A stretch of 64,000 nucleotides of DNA from Gordonia spumicola (lineage in GTDB: Bacteria; Actinomycetota; Actinomycetes; Mycobacteriales; Mycobacteriaceae). How positions within the stretch are numbered: the first letter of the stretch is position 1; the number at the start of each line of letters is the position of its first letter. The stretch covers positions 992,001 through 1,056,000 of the forward strand of contig NZ_BJOV01000003.1 in the NCBI RefSeq assembly GCF_009932475.1, read 5' to 3'. Shown one piece after another: positions 50,501 to 59,189 of the stretch. The notes under the pieces were generated by a model. The model was not told where the DNA came from, ran no database searches, and saw nothing but the letters and a program-made list of their open reading frames with translations. Position numbers and translations under genes: made by a program.

Positions 50501-51100
50501 ATGACGAACATCGATGCACTGACAATCGCCGCGTCCGACGCCGACGCGGCCCGCACCTTCTACGACGCGGCGTTCGGCCTCGGCGACCGACTGCGCGTCG
50601 AGCAGTCCGCCGAGGCGACGTCCGGCTTCCGCGGTTTCGCCGTCTCGCTCGTGGTCGCCGACTCGGCCGTCGTCGACTCGTTCTTCGACTCCGCGGTCGC
50701 CGCGGGGGCCCGGGTGGTGAAGCCCGCGTCGAAGTCGCTGTGGGGTTACGGAGCCACGGTCGAGGCTCCGGACGGCACGGTGTGGACACTCGCGTCGTCG
50801 AAGAAGAAGCCGACCGGAGCGCCGCCGCGGGTGGCCGATTCGATCGTGCTGCTCCTCGGCGTCGACGATGTTGCCGCCACCAAGGAGTTCTACGTCGGCA
50901 AGGGCCTGACGGTCGCGAAGAGTTTCGGCCGCAAGTACGTGGAGTTCGAGGCGGGCGGCGCGATCACGCTTGCCGTGCAGAGCCGGAAGGCGACTGCGAA
51001 GAACGCCGGGGTCGGAGCCGAGGGCAGCGGCTCCCATCGCCTCACGGTGGTGTCCGACGTGGACGGTTTCGTCGACCCGGACGGCTACGTCTGGGCGTGA
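50501..51100 (+). CDS. VOC-family (glyoxalase/bleomycin-resistance-like) protein
   Basis: 199 residues made of two weak VOC modules: DALTIAASDADAARTFYDAA at the start and LLLGVDDVAATKEFYVGKGL from about 110. EAPDGTVWTLAS ends the first. The usual metal-ligand His/Glu set is incomplete (Leu-Thr at the first strand), so catalysis is uncertain. Such proteins are common in mycolata without known function. A hairpin terminator follows. Confidence 0.82.
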   Translation: MTNIDALTIAASDADAARTFYDAAFGLGDRLRVEQSAEATSGFRGFAVSLVVADSAVVDSFFDSAVAAGARVVKPASKSLWGYGATVEAPDGTVWTLASSKKKPTGAPPRVADSIVLLLGVDDVAATKEFYVGKGLTVAKSFGRKYVEFEAGGAITLAVQSRKATAKNAGVGAEGSGSHRLTVVSDVDGFVDPDGYVWA

Positions 51101-51114
51101 GCGGCCTCGAACGG

Positions 51115-51149
51115 CGACGACCCGAGCCCCCCACGGACTCGGGTCGTCG
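51115..51149 (+). terminator. Hairpin terminator after the VOC gene
   Basis: CGACGACCCGAG (51115-51126) and CTCGGGTCGTCG (51138-51149) are perfectly complementary, 15 bases after the stop. From here to 51337 I see only promoter-like sequence with an ATCGATCAATCGATCAA repeat near 51181. Confidence 0.8.
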
Positions 51150-51337
51150 GCCGGTCGCCCCTCGTCGAGACGCACAGCCAATCGATCAATCGATCAACTG
51201 CTGGGTAAATGTAGGCCGTCCGACCAGGGCTGTCTACGCTCTTGCACGAATTCACCCGTTCAACCGTCCAGCCATACTCCGATCGGACGACATCGCTCGG
51301 TAGTGTTCGATGAAGAACGACGAGTGGAAGGTGCGGC

Positions 51338-51544
51338 ATGAGCAAATGGTTGGCACTCCAGATCGCGGGGATGGTGATCCTGACCGTCGGAGTCCACGGT
51401 CTGATCCGCGTGCTGATCGACCACGCCAACCGTGGTCTCGTCTCCTGGATGCCGGGCGGCTTCGCGGGTGCCCTCACCGCCGACGTCGTCCTGATCGTGC
51501 TCGGTGGCGCCCTCGCCTGGTTGGGAGAGGCCCGCCGCGGCTGA
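51338..51544 (+). CDS. Small two-helix membrane protein
   Basis: 68 residues with hydrophobic helices IAGMVILTVGVHGLIRVLI and ADVVLIVLGGALAWLG, separated by a short loop containing SWMPGG. GGAAGG lies upstream of the ATG. Its size and two-helix layout recur in mycolata, but I know no function. It ends 11 bases from the convergent GGDEF gene. Confidence 0.7.
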   Translation: MSKWLALQIAGMVILTVGVHGLIRVLIDHANRGLVSWMPGGFAGALTADVVLIVLGGALAWLGEARRG

Positions 51545-51555
51545 GACCGGCCGTC

Positions 51556-52626
51556 TCACCCGTTGAACGTCCCCGCGCACCCCGTCGGACTCTCGACACG
51601 GTCGAGCACCGTCGCGCGCGCCGGACTCCCACTCACGGGTTCGGAGCACAGTCGGTCGCGTCCCTGAGACTTGGCACGGTACAGCTGCCGATCGGCACGG
51701 GCGACGATGTCCTCACCCGGAGCGAACGCGACACCGGCCGACGCGGTGAACGGCTGGCCGACGCACGCCGCGACACGCGCGGATTCGGCGCACGCCACGA
51801 CCTCGTCGGCCGTTTCTCGCCGGACGAGCATGCCGAACTCCTCGCCGCCGAGGCGTGCGGCGAACACGTCGGGCCCGGCGAGTGCGGCCAGCCGACCGGC
51901 GACACCGCGTAGGAAGTCGTCACCCGCGAGGTGACCGTGCTCGTCGTTGAGCGCTTTGAAGCAGTCGACGTCGATGAGCACGAGCGCGGCGAGATCGTTC
52001 CACTCGGCGAGCGTGTCGTCGAACGCGCGCCGGTTGGGCAGACCGGTCAGCGCATCGGTGCGTCCGAGTTCGTCGAGCTTGCGGGCCGACAGCCAGCCGC
52101 GCCGTGCGGACGCTTCGATTCGGTAGGCGAGGCGGACCGTGGTGGCGACCATGAGGACACAGGTCCCGTAGGTGACCAGTCGCGAGGTGGTGAGGGGGAG
52201 GACGGCGACGTCGACCATGATCACGGCGGTCAGGTAGGCGATGGACACCGGCAGCAGCACCGCGTAGCGGATGCCGACGATCGCCATGCTCAAGATCATC
52301 GTCAGCGGCCACAGCATCGGCACCATGTCGATGCCCTGCGGCAGCTGCACCGACCGCTGGATCATCTGGGCGACGAGGATGCTTCCGACCGCCACGACGT
52401 ACAACGCCGTGGAGTGCCTGCGAAGTGCGGGAACGACCGTGCTCATGAATCCGACGGCGGCCGCCGGGAACATGCCGCCGCCGAGCACGGCCCGCGACAG
52501 TCCGGACGAATCCGCCGAGGTGAGGAAGTCGCCGAATTGTCCCAGGAAGATCAGGGCCACGACCAGCCCGGACGCGCCCATGACGAGGCGTCGGAGTCTC
52601 AGGTTCACGGCGTCGTACTCGTGCAC
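51556..52626 (-). CDS. Membrane diguanylate cyclase (GGDEF) 1
   Basis: 356 residues. Five or six hydrophobic helices occupy about 10-165, then a GGDEF domain starts at ELGRTDALTGLPNRRAFDD. The active loop is RLGGEEFG, canonical, with the metal Asp in VLIDVDCFKALND. The RxxD inhibitory site is absent. It should make c-di-GMP in response to a membrane signal. The GTG at 52626 overlaps the end of the second cyclase gene by 22 bases, so the start could be slightly downstream. Confidence 0.9.
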   Translation of the reverse strand: MHEYDAVNLRLRRLVMGASGLVVALIFLGQFGDFLTSADSSGLSRAVLGGGMFPAAAVGFMSTVVPALRRHSTALYVVAVGSILVAQMIQRSVQLPQGIDMVPMLWPLTMILSMAIVGIRYAVLLPVSIAYLTAVIMVDVAVLPLTTSRLVTYGTCVLMVATTVRLAYRIEASARRGWLSARKLDELGRTDALTGLPNRRAFDDTLAEWNDLAALVLIDVDCFKALNDEHGHLAGDDFLRGVAGRLAALAGPDVFAARLGGEEFGMLVRRETADEVVACAESARVAACVGQPFTASAGVAFAPGEDIVARADRQLYRAKSQGRDRLCSEPVSGSPARATVLDRVESPTGCAGTFNG

Positions 52627-53876
52627 GAAGCAGGCTTCGTCGGTCGCGGAGCGGAATCGGAGACGCGCCCACGTGGCTCGATGTCATCGGCGGGACGCTC
52701 GGCGGCGGGCGCGGTCGAGAACGTCCACGGCCGTCGGTCTTCCGACCGCGCGACGCCGGTCTCCGCGATCGCCACCCGATTGCGACCCGACTGTTTCGCG
52801 CTGTACAAGGCCGCGTCGGCGAGGGCCACGACGTCCGACAGCTGCCGTCCGACGACGTCGACGGGCAGGACGACACCCGCGGAGACCGTGACCGGCCTGT
52901 CCGCGGAACCCATCGGCTCGATGGCTCCGATGGCGGCCTGGAGAGCCTCGGCCCGGGTCACCACCTCGCTCGCCGGGATATCGCGCCACACGACGACGAA
53001 CTCCTCACCCGAGAGTCGGGCCGCGAACTCGGCCGGACGGGCTCCGGTGCTCGACGCGAGGACGTCTCCGATCGCGGCCAGACAGTCGTCGCCCGCCGGA
53101 TGACCGAAGTCGTCGTTGTACCGCTTGAATTCGTCGACGTCGTACACGGCGACGGCGATCGTGTCGGCCGTGGACATCTCGGACAGGTGCTCGTCGAGGG
53201 CGAGCCTGTTCCCCACTCCGGTCAACGCGTCGGTACGCGCCGCGGCGTACAGCGCCTGCTCGACCAGCCACGTCGTGCGCTGGGTCCGCTCATGCGAGTA
53301 CACGGTCCCGATCGGGATGATCGTGACGACGGCGGCCGCGAACAGTTCGATCTGGCTGCTCGGTGTCCACGCCGAACGCGACGACTCGGTGACGGCGATG
53401 CCTGCGAAACCCACGAGAAGGAGCGGTACCAGCACTTCGAACCGGATCTGCACAAGGAGCAGACTCAGCAGCACGGCCAACGGAGCCAGCATCGGCACGC
53501 TCTCGAATGCGCCGTCGGACGTCTGCACTCGGACCGCGAGCAGGACCGCGACGTCGAGGTACACCGATGTCACATACAGCGGCGTCGACCACCGTGCGGC
53601 CCGCGTGCTCCGAGAACTCGCCCAGCGCAAGAGCATCGGCAGGACGACTCCGACGACGATGAGTTCGGGCTTGTGCGTCAGCGTGTGGGCCGCGTCGAAG
53701 AAGGCCCTGTCGAAGACGACCAACAACGCCATGCCGACCATCAGCGCGATCCACAGTTCGGACCGATACGTCCGGGCGGTCGAGTCGAACGTCGCCCGGA
53801 ATCGCACCTCGTCGGCGGGGCTCAACATTCGACCGGGCAGCATCGCACGCAGCACTCGCCGTGACGGACCTGACAT
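52605..53876 (-). CDS. Membrane diguanylate cyclase (GGDEF) 2
   Basis: 423 residues from the ATG at 53876 (an upstream in-frame start at 53951 is possible). Six hydrophobic helices cover about 40-215, followed by the GGDEF domain (ARTDALTGVGNRLALDEHLS). The active loop is RLSGEEF, a variant still found in active enzymes, and AVYDVDEFKRYNDD supplies the metal Asp. RPAE sits at the place of the RxxD product-inhibition site. A polar tail of 50 residues follows. It is directly upstream of and overlapping the first cyclase, so the pair is probably a duplication. Confidence 0.88.
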   Translation of the reverse strand: MSGPSRRVLRAMLPGRMLSPADEVRFRATFDSTARTYRSELWIALMVGMALLVVFDRAFFDAAHTLTHKPELIVVGVVLPMLLRWASSRSTRAARWSTPLYVTSVYLDVAVLLAVRVQTSDGAFESVPMLAPLAVLLSLLLVQIRFEVLVPLLLVGFAGIAVTESSRSAWTPSSQIELFAAAVVTIIPIGTVYSHERTQRTTWLVEQALYAAARTDALTGVGNRLALDEHLSEMSTADTIAVAVYDVDEFKRYNDDFGHPAGDDCLAAIGDVLASSTGARPAEFAARLSGEEFVVVWRDIPASEVVTRAEALQAAIGAIEPMGSADRPVTVSAGVVLPVDVVGRQLSDVVALADAALYSAKQSGRNRVAIAETGVARSEDRRPWTFSTAPAAERPADDIEPRGRVSDSAPRPTKPASCTSTTP

Positions 53877-54024
53877 CGACGACACGCTACTACTCGCGGG
53901 GGCCGATACGCCCTGGATCATCGCCGGGCCGGCGAATCTACTGCGGAGCACACCGGAGGAGTCGCTCCTTTCCGGGCATACATGGCACTATCGGACAAGA
54001 ACGTCTTCTCGTGGAGGGTGTGCG

Positions 54025-54384
54025 GTGCCATACTTCGGTCTGATCGTGCTGGTGGTCTGGGCGATAGCGCTCATCGACGTCGTCGTGGCCGAGGAGTACC
54101 GCGTCCGGCATCTGCCGAAGATCGCGTGGCTCATCATCGTGATCCTGCTACCGCTCGTCGGTTCTCTCGTCTGGTTCCTCGTCGGCCGCCCGGAAGGCGC
54201 CCCCGCCCCCGCTCGAACCACAGGCTACCCCGAGTACGAACGCCCGGGCAGGTCGAAGCCGGCCAACCCGGACGACGACGAAGACTTCCTCCGATCGATC
54301 CGCGAACGTGCGGAAGAGCAGCGCCGCAGGGGCCGCGAGCTGCGCGACGAGCACGACCCCGACGGCGCGTCGGCGGAGGACTGA
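54025..54384 (+). CDS. PLDc_N (phospholipase D N-terminal-type) membrane protein
   Basis: 119 residues from GTG 54025, with GGAGGG six bases upstream. Two helices (GLIVLVVWAIALIDVVVA and IAWLIIVILLPLVGSLVWFLVG) with the connecting KIAW and the closing GRPEG are the PLDc_N domain that precedes cardiolipin synthases. Here no catalytic domain follows, only a charged tail (RERAEEQRRRGRELRDEHD). Such free-standing PLDc_N proteins are common and of unknown role. Confidence 0.85.
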   Translation: MPYFGLIVLVVWAIALIDVVVAEEYRVRHLPKIAWLIIVILLPLVGSLVWFLVGRPEGAPAPARTTGYPEYERPGRSKPANPDDDEDFLRSIRERAEEQRRRGRELRDEHDPDGASAED

Positions 54385-54403
54385 TCTTCCCTCTCAGCCG
54401 ACG
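54368..54403. terminator. Probable hairpin between the PLDc_N and amidohydrolase genes
   Basis: CGTCGGC (54368-54374) pairs with GCCGACG (54397-54403), with weaker inner pairing. It overlaps both convergent gene ends. Confidence 0.5.
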
Positions 54404-55545
54404 GCCGACCGCAGTCGAGGCAGTTGCTTCAGCGGATTCCGACGTTCCACCTCGTAGCGCTGGTCGGTGGTGAACACGCTGGACAGGCCGGGGGCCGGGT
54501 CGCCGCCCCCTTCGAGGAACGTCGCCTGGCTGAACGGCCAGTCGGAGCCGAAGACGATCTGCGATCGCGGCGCCACCGCGAGCACCGACCTCATGGCGGC
54601 TTCCGACGCACTGAGCGCGGTGTCGAAGAAGAACGTGCGGATCAGTTGCTGGACGTCCAAGGCCGACGGCCGGGGTGCGCCGGCGGGCCAACGCGAACCG
54701 ACCGGCGTCTCGGAGAGGACGCCGATGCGCCACGACAGGAACGGCAGAGTTCCACCCGCGTGCGAGAGCTGGAAACGGATCCCCGGGTAGCGACGCAGAG
54801 TGCCGCCCGCGATCATCATCGTCGCGGCGCGAGTCGTGTCGAACGTGAACTCGGCGAGGAAGTCCGGGAGCGGAAGCGACGGCTTGGCGGAGTCGGGGAT
54901 CGCCGCGGGATGCACGAACACGAATGCCTTGCGTCGATTGAGCGCCGCCATCAGCGGCTCGAAACGCGGATCGCCGAGGTAGACGCCGTCGTACGCGCTG
55001 AGCAGGACCACACCGTCGAGCTTGAGCGTGTCGAGCGCGTACTCCATCTCGGCGATCGAGGCCGCGACGTCTGGCATCGGCAAGACTGCGAAGGCGCCGA
55101 AGCGCGACGGGTACTTCGTGAACAGCTTCGACACGTACGTGTTGCAGTAGCGCGCCATGTCGCGGGCGTCCTTGCCCTTGAGGTACGACACACCCGGATC
55201 GGAGACGGAGAGCGCCTGAGCTTGGATTCCCCACCGATCCATGAAGTCGATCGCCGACTCCGGCGACCACTGCGGCGTCGGGTACCCGCCGATCGTGTAG
55301 TGCCCGTGCTCCAGGAGCGATTCGCGGTACTCCGGCGGCAGGCAGTGCGCATGGAGGTCGATGCGGTACCGCCCCTTGGGTGCGGGCGCCGCACCGGCGG
55401 GACCTGCGGCCGTCGCCGCTGCTGCGGCCCCGCCCGCGGCCAGTGCTCCCGCACCGATGAGCAGGGACCGGCGGCTCACCGCACTCCGGGTCGGACCGCT
55501 GTCGATGGTGTTCTCGCCGGGGGTGGACGAATTGTGAGATGTCAC
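54394..55545 (-). CDS. Tat-exported amidohydrolase-2 (decarboxylase-like) protein
   Basis: 383 residues. SRRSLLIGAGALAAGGAA (24-41) is a twin-arginine signal, cut near AGAAPAP. The metal-dependent fold then has DLHAHCLP (His65, His67), FQLSHAGG and IVFGSDWPF, the HxH...H...D pattern of the ACMSD/6-methylsalicylate decarboxylase group. It resembles the cytoplasmic protein at 62426 in order and wording of motifs (for example FFDTALSAS against YFDTALSAS). Export through Tat implies that the metal is loaded before secretion and that the enzyme acts outside the membrane. The substrate is unknown but probably relates to the adjacent meta-cleavage pathway. Confidence 0.88.
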   Translation of the reverse strand: MTSHNSSTPGENTIDSGPTRSAVSRRSLLIGAGALAAGGAAAAATAAGPAGAAPAPKGRYRIDLHAHCLPPEYRESLLEHGHYTIGGYPTPQWSPESAIDFMDRWGIQAQALSVSDPGVSYLKGKDARDMARYCNTYVSKLFTKYPSRFGAFAVLPMPDVAASIAEMEYALDTLKLDGVVLLSAYDGVYLGDPRFEPLMAALNRRKAFVFVHPAAIPDSAKPSLPLPDFLAEFTFDTTRAATMMIAGGTLRRYPGIRFQLSHAGGTLPFLSWRIGVLSETPVGSRWPAGAPRPSALDVQQLIRTFFFDTALSASEAAMRSVLAVAPRSQIVFGSDWPFSQATFLEGGGDPAPGLSSVFTTDQRYEVERRNPLKQLPRLRSAVG

Positions 55546-55641
55546 GAAATCTACTTCTCTCTATGGATCGGAAGGGGTAGCACGGCGTCGTCTGCCGAGC
55601 GTTGGTTCAGATGGGTGCGTCTGTCGCTGCGGCGTCGCCGG

Positions 55642-57231
55642 TCATGAGGCCTGAACAGGCGGGTCGCCGTCGAGTGTCTCGGCATCATCAGCACTGGTCG
55701 GGTGTCGCGGCGCCTTGATCGCACAGCCGATCGCCGCGATCAGAAGCACCACCGCGACGGTGATCAGCGCCGCGGACATGCCGTCGATGAACGCCTCGCG
55801 CACTCCGGCGCCGAGTTGCGCACCGGCCGGTCCACCGATCCGTTCGGCCGCGACCAGACCTGCCGCGGCCGAATCGCGAACGGCCTCGGCCGCCTGGGCG
55901 GGAAGCCTCGCGAGGTCCGGAAGATGACTCGCGTACTGACTGGAGAACACCCCGCCCATGACTGCGATGCCCACGGCCGACCCGACCTCGCGAGTGGTGT
56001 CGTTCATCGCCGAGGCGACACCCTGCTGGTTCCGCGACAACGAACCGACGATCGCACTGGTGCCGGTCGACCCGGTCAGACCGATTCCGATGCCCGCGAG
56101 GATCAGTCCCACCAGGAACGGAACGTAGCCAGAGTCCGCGTGCAGACGCGAGATCCACACCAGGCCGCCCGCGATGAGCAGGAGGCCGACGACCATCACA
56201 TACTTCAGCCCGACCACGGACACGAGCCGCGGCGTGAGCGATGACGTGGGCATCACGACCGCCGCCACCGGGATCAACGCGACGGCGGCGATCAGTGGGC
56301 TGTAGTCGAGGATCAGCTGCAAGTACTGCAACCCGACGAAGAAGAACCCGAACACCGCCATGAACTGGGTGAACACCACGATGGCACCTGCGCGGAAACC
56401 TGCCCTGCCGAACAGTTTCGGATCCAATAGCGGATGCTCGGTGCGCAGACCTTTCAGCGCGTAGACGACGAGCGCGAGCACGCAGACCGCCGCGCAGATC
56501 AGCACCGGGGTCGTCGTCCAGCCGCGCTCATTGCCCTCGATGATCGCGAAGACGAGAGTTCCCACGGCGACGGTCGTCGACGCCGCTCCGACGAGGTCGA
56601 AGCGGTGGCGAGTGTCTTCCCGAGTGTTGGGTGCCAGCAGGATCGCCGCGAGTGCGGCGACGCCGCCGAACGCCGCACTGACGATAAAGATCGACTGCCA
56701 TCCCCAGCGTTCGAGGAGGGCGCCTGCCGCCAACATGCCGATGATCGCGCCCGCGGCGGCGAAACCGGACCAGATCGCCACTCCCTTGCTGCGTTGCGCG
56801 GGCGGGAAGGTCGCGGTGATCGTCGACAGTGTGCCCGGCATGATCATCGCGGCGCCGATGCCCATCACCACTCGCCACACGATCAGCATCTCGGTGGACT
56901 CGGCGAACGCTGCCGCGAGGGAGGCCAGCCCGAACACCACGGCGCCGCATATCAGGACCGTCCGTCGACCGATCCGGTCGCCGACGGCCCCGATCGGCAG
57001 CACCAACGCGGCCAGAGCCACGGTGTAGCCGTCTGCGATCCAGGTCAGCGCGGTGTTGTTCGCTCCGAGATCGATCGCCAGATCCGGGAGGGCCAGGTTC
57101 AGCGCGGCTACCGAGGCGACCACCAGGATGAGCGCGAGGCACATCGCGAACAAGACGCCCGAATGCCCCAGCCGCCCTTCTCCGTTCGTCGAGCGCAGTC
57201 GAGACGCGTCGTTGAGCTCGTCATCAGACAT
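55642..57231 (-). CDS. MFS drug:H+ antiporter-2 (14-helix) transporter
   Basis: 529 residues, about 14 helices. LPDLAIDLGANNTALTWIAD with YTVALAALVLPIGAVGDRIG is the EmrB/QacA-type start, and GDRIGRR the loop 2-3 motif. The antiporter motif C is seen in AAGAIIGMLAAGALL. It probably exports an aromatic intermediate or toxic substrate. The first 20 codons include the 20-base repeat CGTCGAGCGCAGTCGAGACG (57187-57206), so the N-terminus may have been extended by repeat capture. It lies 20 bases after the dioxygenase gene in one operon. Confidence 0.9.
   Translation of the reverse strand: MSDDELNDASRLRSTNGEGRLGHSGVLFAMCLALILVVASVAALNLALPDLAIDLGANNTALTWIADGYTVALAALVLPIGAVGDRIGRRTVLICGAVVFGLASLAAAFAESTEMLIVWRVVMGIGAAMIMPGTLSTITATFPPAQRSKGVAIWSGFAAAGAIIGMLAAGALLERWGWQSIFIVSAAFGGVAALAAILLAPNTREDTRHRFDLVGAASTTVAVGTLVFAIIEGNERGWTTTPVLICAAVCVLALVVYALKGLRTEHPLLDPKLFGRAGFRAGAIVVFTQFMAVFGFFFVGLQYLQLILDYSPLIAAVALIPVAAVVMPTSSLTPRLVSVVGLKYVMVVGLLLIAGGLVWISRLHADSGYVPFLVGLILAGIGIGLTGSTGTSAIVGSLSRNQQGVASAMNDTTREVGSAVGIAVMGGVFSSQYASHLPDLARLPAQAAEAVRDSAAAGLVAAERIGGPAGAQLGAGVREAFIDGMSAALITVAVVLLIAAIGCAIKAPRHPTSADDAETLDGDPPVQAS
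57187..57206. repeat. Short dispersed repeat, copy within the MFS 5' coding end
   Basis: The 20 bases CGTCGAGCGCAGTCGAGACG are identical to those at 60841-60860 and related to the sequence inserted in copA (6011-6040). Here the repeat is translated as part of the MFS N-terminus. Confidence 0.7.
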
Positions 57232-57251
57232 CGGTCACCTCTCCATTCTTG

Positions 57252-58274
57252 TCAGTTGTCGGCGATCCCGGCACCCGCGAGTGCGGGAACCACGTCTTCG
57301 TCGCCGCGCAACGACAGCGCCGCACGCCTGAAGTGGTCGAGCAACCCGATGACGGACTCCCCTTCGGGTGTGTGTCCCCAGATGCTGATTCCCTGGTGGG
57401 TGCTCGGTTCCCACGTCCGTTCGTCGACGGTGATCGGATTCCAGCCGACCTCCCATTCGAAGCCCGACGGGGTGAGCGCGTAGAACGACAGTTCTTTGTC
57501 GTTGGTGTGCTGCCCCACGGACAGCGCCATGCCGAAGCCCAACTGCTTGACGCGCTGGTAGGCCTGCGTCATGTCGTCGAGTGTCGCCACCTCGATGTTG
57601 AGATGCTGGACGCGGGTGCGGATCGGATTGACCGGGAGTCCGCGCACGTTGGCGATGGCGATGGAGTGATGCCGCTCGTTGACGCGCAGGAACCGGATCT
57701 TGAGCTTGGCGCCGCTGATCGTCTCGTCGATGTAGTCGGTGAGACGCGCGTCGAACACCGTGTTGTAGTAACCGCGCATCTGATGGGGCTTGGTGGAGGT
57801 GATCGCGACATGTCCCATGCCGGAGGCTCCGGTGACGAAGCCGCCGCGGTTGGTCATCGCCAGGGGCTCGTCGGTGACCGTCGCACGTGTGAATATCTCC
57901 TGCGCCATACCGTTCGGCCCAGGGAATCGGATCAGCCGCTCCACGCCGCGAACGGCCGCATCGTCGTCGGTGCCGTCGATGATGGGCACCCCACGATCGA
58001 CCACGCGGCCCACGATCTCGTCGAACGACTCGTGGTCGTCGAGTTCCCACCCCAGTGCGACGACGTCCTCGGCGGGGCCGCGCACGATGATGAACCTGGC
58101 CTGATGGTCGTCGAGCCGGAACCTGATGACATCCGGCGACACCTCGTCGAGGTGCATTCCTATCGCGTCTTTCCCGAAGCGACGCCATTCGGCGAACTTC
58201 TGGCTCTCGATGACGATATAGCCAAGGTGCACGTTTCCGAACACCGATGGCGCGCTTGGCATTGCAGATCTCAT
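57252..58274 (-). CDS. Type I extradiol dioxygenase (BphC/HsaC-like)
   Basis: 340 residues, two VOC repeats. In the C-terminal half, His155 (GMGHVAITS), His224 (RVQHLNIEV) and Glu275 (GFEWEVGW) are the Fe(II) ligands of BphC-type enzymes, and NERHHS holds the catalytic His near 202. It would open a substituted catechol. The ATG at 58274 is chosen; 58262 is an alternative that drops four residues. It stands in the order hydroxylase-hydrolase-dioxygenase-exporter on the minus strand, 10 bases after the ring-fission hydrolase. Confidence 0.92.
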   Translation of the reverse strand: MRSAMPSAPSVFGNVHLGYIVIESQKFAEWRRFGKDAIGMHLDEVSPDVIRFRLDDHQARFIIVRGPAEDVVALGWELDDHESFDEIVGRVVDRGVPIIDGTDDDAAVRGVERLIRFPGPNGMAQEIFTRATVTDEPLAMTNRGGFVTGASGMGHVAITSTKPHQMRGYYNTVFDARLTDYIDETISGAKLKIRFLRVNERHHSIAIANVRGLPVNPIRTRVQHLNIEVATLDDMTQAYQRVKQLGFGMALSVGQHTNDKELSFYALTPSGFEWEVGWNPITVDERTWEPSTHQGISIWGHTPEGESVIGLLDHFRRAALSLRGDEDVVPALAGAGIADN

Positions 58275-58284
58275 CGCGACCCCG

Positions 58285-59151
58285 CTACTCGTAGGTGCCG
58301 TCGAGGAAGTCGGTGACCAGCCGGTTGAACAGATCGGCCCGCTCCCACTGCATCCAATGCCCGGTCCGCGCGGCAAGGAACAGGTCGGCGTTCGGCATGC
58401 GGTCGATCAGCATCTGTCCGCCGGCGGGTCGGTTCACCTTGTCGTTCTCACCCCACAGGACCAGGGTGCGAGTCTGCAGCGTCTGCAGCCGATCGTCGCG
58501 AGTGAAGTCCATGCTCCACAGCGTCTTCAGCGCACCGAGGCCGGACGGTCGACGCAGCGGCGGGTTGGCGATCACCTCGGGGTCGATCGACGCCTGGTAC
58601 CGCTCGTCGATCGCGGACGCGGGAACGGACTCGGCGTCGTAGACGAGGTAGTTGCGGATGAATCCTTCGAGCTTCTCGCGGCTCGGGCCGGAGTCGCCGT
58701 AGTAGCTCAGGAGCGTGTTGAGTCCCTTCGTCGGGGCGCCGCGCGTGGTGCCGACGCCGCCGGGGCCCATCAGGACCAACTTGCCGACGCGGTGCGGCGT
58801 GTCGAGCGCCAGACGCAGTGCACACGCACCGCCGTACGAGTTGCCGACGAGATGAGCCGAGGTAATGTCGAGGTGATCGAGCAGCGCGCGGATGGCGTCG
58901 GCCAGTGCGCCGAACGGGTCGCCCTGAGCGAGGTTCTTGCTGCTCCCGCCGTATCCGGGCATGTCCGGGACGATGACCCGGAAGTGCTCGGCGAGAGCAT
59001 CGATGTTGCGGGAGTAGTTCGACAGTCCCGACGCGCCGGGGCCGCCGCCGTGCAGCAGGATCACGGGGTCGCCGACGCCGACGTCGGTGTAGAAGATCTC
59101 GGTGTCGCCGTTGACCGTGACGGTCTGCGAGGTCTGATCGGTGGGGGTCAT
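58285..59151 (-). CDS. Meta-cleavage product hydrolase (BphD/MhpC/HsaD-like)
   Basis: 288 residues. HGGGPGASG (34-42) is the distinctive oxyanion region of C-C bond hydrolases, GNSYGG holds nucleophile Ser105, GENDKVNR the Asp and GHWMQWE the His at about 265. It splits the vinylogous 1,5-diketone formed by the extradiol enzyme into a dienoate and an acid. AAGGAG stands before the ATG. The BphD-like cap residues are consistent, but HsaD and MhpC cannot be separated by eye. Confidence 0.93.
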   Translation of the reverse strand: MTPTDQTSQTVTVNGDTEIFYTDVGVGDPVILLHGGGPGASGLSNYSRNIDALAEHFRVIVPDMPGYGGSSKNLAQGDPFGALADAIRALLDHLDITSAHLVGNSYGGACALRLALDTPHRVGKLVLMGPGGVGTTRGAPTKGLNTLLSYYGDSGPSREKLEGFIRNYLVYDAESVPASAIDERYQASIDPEVIANPPLRRPSGLGALKTLWSMDFTRDDRLQTLQTRTLVLWGENDKVNRPAGGQMLIDRMPNADLFLAARTGHWMQWERADLFNRLVTDFLDGTYE

Positions 59152-59189
59152 GTGTGGCTCCTTGAAGGGTTCTCGTCAGTCGGCCGGTG

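Noticed and set aside
51150..51337. Small RNA or hidden gene between the VOC and two-helix membrane genes
   Set aside because: Apart from the terminator and a short ATCGATCA repeat, I found no coding frame, stem or tRNA-like fold strong enough to report.
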